64,000 nucleotides of DNA from Paenibacillus stellifer (GTDB taxonomy: Bacteria > Bacillota > Bacilli > Paenibacillales > Paenibacillaceae): NCBI RefSeq assembly GCF_000758685.1, contig NZ_CP009286.1:712501-776500 (forward strand), in the 5' to 3' direction. The notes beneath the pieces are model-generated. The model had not been told where the DNA came from. It made no database searches and saw only the letters and a program-made list of their open reading frames with translations. The position numbers were made by a program, and so were the translations under genes. This document shows, one piece after another, positions 55,435 through 64,000 of the stretch; the first letter of the stretch is position 1, and the number at the start of each line of letters is the position of its first letter.

Positions 55435-57462
55435 TTGATCAACGATAAGCTGCCAAAGATCTGGTATGGCGGGGACTACAATCCGGAGCAGTGGGAAGCG
55501 CCCGATTGGGCGGAAGATGACCGGATGTTCAAGCTGGCGGGCATCGATGTAGCTACGGTTAATGTTTTTTCCTGGGCGATGATCCAGCCTGACGAGGATA
55601 CCTATGATTTCTCGTTCCTTGACGCAACCATGGACCGGCTGTACAAGAACGGGACTTATGTCTGCCTTGCGACAGCAACGGGCGCGCATCCGGCCTGGAT
55701 GGCACGCCAATACCCGGAAGTCACCCGGGTCGATGTCATGGGGAGAAAGCGCAAGTTCGGCGGCCGGCATAACTCCAATCCGAATAGTAAAGTCTACCGC
55801 AAGTTCGCCGCACGGTTAGCGGGAAAGCTGGCGGAGCGCTATAAGGACCATCCAACGCTGGTGGCCTGGCATATTTCCAATGAATATGGCGGATACGACT
55901 ACTCGGAACAGTCCGAAGCCGCTTTCCGGGTATGGCTTAAGGAGCGGTACGGTACTCTCGACGCCTTGAACAAAGCATGGAACACGCGATTCTGGGGCCA
56001 TACGTTTTACGATTGGGACGAAATTGTGCTGCCGAGCGAACTCAGCGAAGAGTGGAACGGCAACCGGACCAACTTCCAGGGAATATCGCTGGATTTCCGG
56101 CGTTTTATGTCTCACAGTCTGCTGGAATGCTACAAGATCGAATATGACGCTATTCGGGAGCACAGCCAGGGCGTGCCGATTACGACGAATCTGATGGGCT
56201 TTTATCCGGAGCTGGATTATTTTGAATGGGCCAAATATATGGATGTCGTCTCCTGGGATAACTATCCTTCGCTGGATACGCCGGTTAGCCATACCGCTAT
56301 GACCCATGATTTGATGCGGGGACTCAAGCACGGCCAGCCGTTCATGCTGATGGAACAGACGCCGAGCCAGCAGAACTGGCAGCCTTACAATTCGTTGAAG
56401 CGCCCGGGCGTTATGCGGCTGTGGAGCTACCAGGCAGTGGCGCGCGGAGCGGACACGGTGCTCTTCTTCCAGCTTCGCCGGTCGATCGGGGCCTGCGAGA
56501 AATACCACGGCGCCGTGATCGAGCATGCCGGACATGAGCATACACGGGTATTCCGTGAGGTGGCCGAGCTTGGACGAGAGCTGCAGCTGCTCGGAGACGA
56601 ACTTCTGGATGCGCGGAGCGCCGCCAAAGTAGGCATCGTGTACGACTGGGAGAACCGTTGGGCTCTCGATCTGTCGAGCGGACCTTCCGTCGCGCTGGAT
56701 TACGTAAATGAAGTTCATAAATACTATGACGCGCTGTTCACCCAGCATTTCGAGACCGATATGATTGGGGTGGAAGAGGAGCTGTCCAAATACGAGATTG
56801 TCATCGCTCTGGTTATGTATATGAGCAAGCCGGGCTTTGCCGCCAAGGTCGAGGCTTTTGTACAAGCGGGGGGAACATTCGTAACGACCTTCTTCAGCGG
56901 CATTGTCAATGAGAACGATCTGGTCACCGTCGGCGGCTACCCAGGCGAACTGCGCAAGGTGCTCGGCATTTGGGCGGAGGAAATCGATGCCCTGCTGCCC
57001 GGCATGAGCAATCAGCTCGTTATGAAGCAGGAATGGAACAAGCTGGGCGGAAGCTATGAATGCGGCATTCTGTGCGACTTGATTCATACAGAGGGAGCGG
57101 AGACACTGGCGGTATATGGCTCCGATTTCTATATCGGGATGCCGGCTCTTACGGTGAACCAATTCGGAAAAGGCAAGGCGTACTACGTAGCGTCGAGTCC
57201 GAACGCCGATTTCCTCAAAGGATTCCTGGCGAACCTGTGCGCCGACAAACAAATCAGCCCGCTGGTGAATGCCCCTGAGGGACTTGAGGCGGCGCGCCGG
57301 GTGAAAGACGGAGCATCGTACCTGTTCCTGCTCAACCACACCGAGAATGAGCTGACTGCCGAAATCGGCGAGCGCTCGCTCAAGGATCTGCTGACAGGCG
57401 AGTCATTCCAGGGTACGGCGGCTGTACCGGGACGTGGCGTGCGGATTCTGACAGAGAAATAA
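55435..57462 (+). CDS. GH42 beta-galactosidase
   Basis: 675 aa from TTG 55435 (AAGGAAG 8-9 nt upstream; GTG 55426 overlaps the SD zone). Hydrolyses terminal beta-D-galactosides. TIM barrel with YGGDYNPEQW, acid/base Glu in WHISNEYGGYDYS (E150) and nucleophile Glu in PFMLMEQTPSQQNW (E307), the trimerisation domain (about 400-600), and a C-terminal beta domain. No signal peptide, so cytoplasmic; the usual substrates are imported galacto-oligosaccharides. It pairs with the divergent AraC regulator. Confidence 0.94.
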   Translation: MINDKLPKIWYGGDYNPEQWEAPDWAEDDRMFKLAGIDVATVNVFSWAMIQPDEDTYDFSFLDATMDRLYKNGTYVCLATATGAHPAWMARQYPEVTRVDVMGRKRKFGGRHNSNPNSKVYRKFAARLAGKLAERYKDHPTLVAWHISNEYGGYDYSEQSEAAFRVWLKERYGTLDALNKAWNTRFWGHTFYDWDEIVLPSELSEEWNGNRTNFQGISLDFRRFMSHSLLECYKIEYDAIREHSQGVPITTNLMGFYPELDYFEWAKYMDVVSWDNYPSLDTPVSHTAMTHDLMRGLKHGQPFMLMEQTPSQQNWQPYNSLKRPGVMRLWSYQAVARGADTVLFFQLRRSIGACEKYHGAVIEHAGHEHTRVFREVAELGRELQLLGDELLDARSAAKVGIVYDWENRWALDLSSGPSVALDYVNEVHKYYDALFTQHFETDMIGVEEELSKYEIVIALVMYMSKPGFAAKVEAFVQAGGTFVTTFFSGIVNENDLVTVGGYPGELRKVLGIWAEEIDALLPGMSNQLVMKQEWNKLGGSYECGILCDLIHTEGAETLAVYGSDFYIGMPALTVNQFGKGKAYYVASSPNADFLKGFLANLCADKQISPLVNAPEGLEAARRVKDGASYLFLLNHTENELTAEIGERSLKDLLTGESFQGTAAVPGRGVRILTEK

Positions 57463-57493
57463 GGCCTCGGTTTTTGAATAAAATCCATGCATA

Positions 57494-57527
57494 CGAGCTG
57501 GTCCTCACGGATCGGCTCGTTTTTTCT
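57494..57527 (+). terminator. Terminator of the GH42 gene
   Basis: ACGAGC ... GCTCGT stem followed by TTTTTTC, about 30 bp after the stop. Confidence 0.8.
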
Positions 57528-57943
57528 ATATATTATAGAAGAATGTCCAAAGAACGCTATTCTTAGATTAACCGGACGATTATCTTATAGATCCCGTGAG
57601 AGGCGGGGACGCTCCTTAGAGAATCTGTGTGCTGTTGAGCCTGATTAACTGGGTGAACTTACCGGTTGATGACGGATCGACTAACGTGTTATATTCTTTA
57701 TCCGGCCGCTTACAAGGTGGCTGATTCGAAAGTCTTGGATAAGTGACTTAGATGTCTGGTAAAAATTATGACTTGCCTTTTTCGATGTAATAATGGTATA
57801 GTATAAAAGTTGCTGCTGAGACATTAAGTGAAGCGGCAGGAAAGACTGAGAAATTGAGTCGTTTGATCTTTGAAAACTGAACAACGAGTGAGTATTAAGA
57901 GAATTTAATTCTCGTCAGATTCAAAATGAGCAAATCAGCTTTT
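57528..57943 (+). promoter_or_regulatory. Promoter/leader region of rRNA operon 2
   Basis: No gene. Two sigma-A-like promoters: TTGATG-N17-TTATAT (57666-57694) and TTGCCT-N18-TATAGT (57773-57802). The leader from about 57867 (GATCTTTGAAAACTGAACAA, AGAGAATTTAATTCTC) is shared with operon 1, while the upstream promoters are not, so the two operons may be controlled differently. Confidence 0.65.
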
Positions 57944-62944
<5,001 letters not shown>

Positions 62945-63017
62945 ACAACGCAAGATTCGTTTCGATCCAGTTTTCAGGTGATCAAGCCTGAATATGCATT
63001 TGTACCGCAAATGCCCG

Positions 63018-63134
63018 TTTGGTGGCGATGGCGGAGGGGTTCCACGCGTACCCATCCCGAACACGACCGTTAAGCCCTCCAGCGCCGATGGTACTTGGAC
63101 CGAAGGGTCCTGGGAGAGTAGGACGCTGCCAAGC
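63018..63134 (+). rRNA. rrf: 5S ribosomal RNA, operon 2
   Basis: 117 nt, identical to the operon 1 copy as far as can be seen. No tRNA follows. Confidence 0.97.
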
Positions 63135-63139
63135 ACATG

Positions 63140-63171
63140 AACCACTGCTGAGTATTCAGCAGTGGTTTTTT
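63140..63171 (+). terminator. Terminator of rRNA operon 2
   Basis: AACCACTGCTGA-GTAT-TCAGCAGTGGTT, a 12-bp perfect stem followed by TTTTG. Confidence 0.95.
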
Positions 63172-63294
63172 GCATGTATTCAACGTTGTTGGACTTGCTT
63201 TTTCTAGGGAAAAGGGAATAGATTTAGAAGGTATGCTCTCAAGCTTGGGAGGAAGCGGCGTATCCGCTAAATTACAAGAGAATGGGGCAAGATC

Positions 63295-64000
63295 ATGGAA
63301 CAACCATCGAAAGCGGTTTGGAACGAATCGCATAAGGTATACGCCAACGATACGGATGTTCATGGACAGGGCAAGCTGTCCTTTATCTTGGATATGCTTC
63401 AGCATGCAGCCGACTCGGCCGTGGAAGGCATGGGCGTCAGTCTGGGCGATCTGCTGCAGGCCGAAATGGGCTGGATGCTGATGACGCTGGATCTCCACAT
63501 CGGACGGTTGCCCCGGCAGGGGAACCGGCTGAATGTCCGAACCTGGAGCAAAGGTACGAAGGGGCCGCTGTGGCAGCGGGATTACCGGATTTTTGATGAA
63601 GAGGACGGCCGAGAGATGATTTCAGCCCGTTCTACCTGGGCGCTGGTTGATATCGTCAAGCGGAAGATTTTGCGTCCAAGCGCGCTCCGGGCTGACGTTC
63701 ATCACTATACCGGCGACTCGGTGGGAGATATGCCGGACAAAGTGGCGACCCCAGTGGAGCTTCGGTTAGAGGAAGCTTATCGGTATCAGGTGCGATACAG
63801 CGGACTGGATAACTATGGTCATTTGAACAATGCGAAGTATGGGGATGTATGCTGTGATGCTTTGCCATTGGAGATATTCCGCACCGGGCAGCTTCAGCGG
63901 TTCCAAATAACGTATTTGCAGGAAGCAGCTTACAGGGATGAGATAGCCGTTAGCGTGGGCAGAGCACATGAGCATGAGTTCTATCTGCGGGGAATGCAGG
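63295..64000 (+). CDS. Acyl-ACP thioesterase (3' end outside window)
   Basis: 235 residues before the window edge. Double hot-dog fold: first domain NDTDVHGQGKLSFILDMLQHAADSAVEGMGVSL ... WMLMTLDLHIGRLPRQGNRLNVRTWS; second domain YSGLDNYGHLNNAKYGDVCCDAL, with the N-x-H typical of FatA/FatB-like enzymes. Releases fatty acids from ACP, so it is linked to membrane lipid or fatty-acid metabolism. ATG 63295 has only a weak SD (GGGG 7 nt upstream). First gene after rRNA operon 2. Confidence 0.9.
   Translation, partial: MEQPSKAVWNESHKVYANDTDVHGQGKLSFILDMLQHAADSAVEGMGVSLGDLLQAEMGWMLMTLDLHIGRLPRQGNRLNVRTWSKGTKGPLWQRDYRIFDEEDGREMISARSTWALVDIVKRKILRPSALRADVHHYTGDSVGDMPDKVATPVELRLEEAYRYQVRYSGLDNYGHLNNAKYGDVCCDALPLEIFRTGQLQRFQITYLQEAAYRDEIAVSVGRAHEHEFYLRGMQ

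Noticed and set aside
55816..57339. 507-aa open frame on the minus strand
   Set aside because: It is antisense to the GH42 gene; no SD and no domain.
63170..63481. 103-aa open frame after the 5S gene
   Set aside because: No SD and no family; it overlaps the thioesterase gene in another frame.

Overview
The window looks like a Paenibacillus chromosome or a close relative. The 16S/23S rRNA genes are typical low-GC Gram-positive but the protein-coding DNA is moderately GC-rich, Shine-Dalgarno (SD) sites are strong (AAGGAGG-type), GTG and TTG starts are frequent, and the families present fit: GT-C glycosyltransferases, a class D-like sortase, AraC-controlled glycosidases, a guanine riboswitch permease and c-di-GMP-I riboswitches. 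The genus call is an inference from sequence features, not a database match.

Layout. (1) 1-6.6 kb: an MFS exporter and small genes divergent from an AraC regulator, then two short-chain dehydrogenases (SDRs) and a medium-chain oxidoreductase divergent from a TetR regulator, whose promoter carries a perfect 8-6-8 palindrome. (2) 6.8-15.2 kb, minus strand: six tightly packed genes that look like one transcription unit for an unknown amine or amino acid: APC permease, tandem SCP2-like protein, class-III PLP aminotransferase, SDR, alanine dehydrogenase and a large ATPase/BTAD activator. Three ATCTTAC heptads sit in front of the promoter. (3) 15.5-24.5 kb, plus strand: a guanine riboswitch-controlled purine permease; a surface-glycosylation module (1271-aa double GT-C protein, GtrB-like and GtrA-like proteins) ending in a sortase; then two near-identical c-di-GMP-I riboswitches leading into a secreted transglutaminase-like protein. 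(4) 24.6-32.0 kb: rRNA operon 1 and a 15-gene tRNA array with unusual repeats. (5) 32-36.8 kb: LysR, a PerR-type catalase and an IS1182-family element that has split the terminator of the next gene. (6) 36.8-49 kb: glucan phosphorylase, ribokinase, 3-dehydroquinate dehydratase, MerR and TipAS regulators, an exonuclease, a CYTH protein, threonine synthase, a Gfo/Idh oxidoreductase and a radical SAM protein. (7) 49-57.5 kb: AraC-controlled alpha-xylosidase, SGNH esterase and GH42 beta-galactosidase, a set that suits intracellular debranching of xyloglucan-type oligosaccharides, with the scar of a deleted AraC/GH42 pair. (8) 57.5-63.2 kb: rRNA operon 2 in the same orientation as operon 1, then an acyl-ACP thioesterase running off the end.

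Most notable: short repeats in the tRNA array that each end in a second copy of the preceding tRNA's 3' end; a large helix-45 insertion in both 23S genes together with compensated differences between the two copies; the tandem c-di-GMP riboswitches; and the six-gene transaminase/alanine dehydrogenase cluster with candidate BTAD operator heptads.
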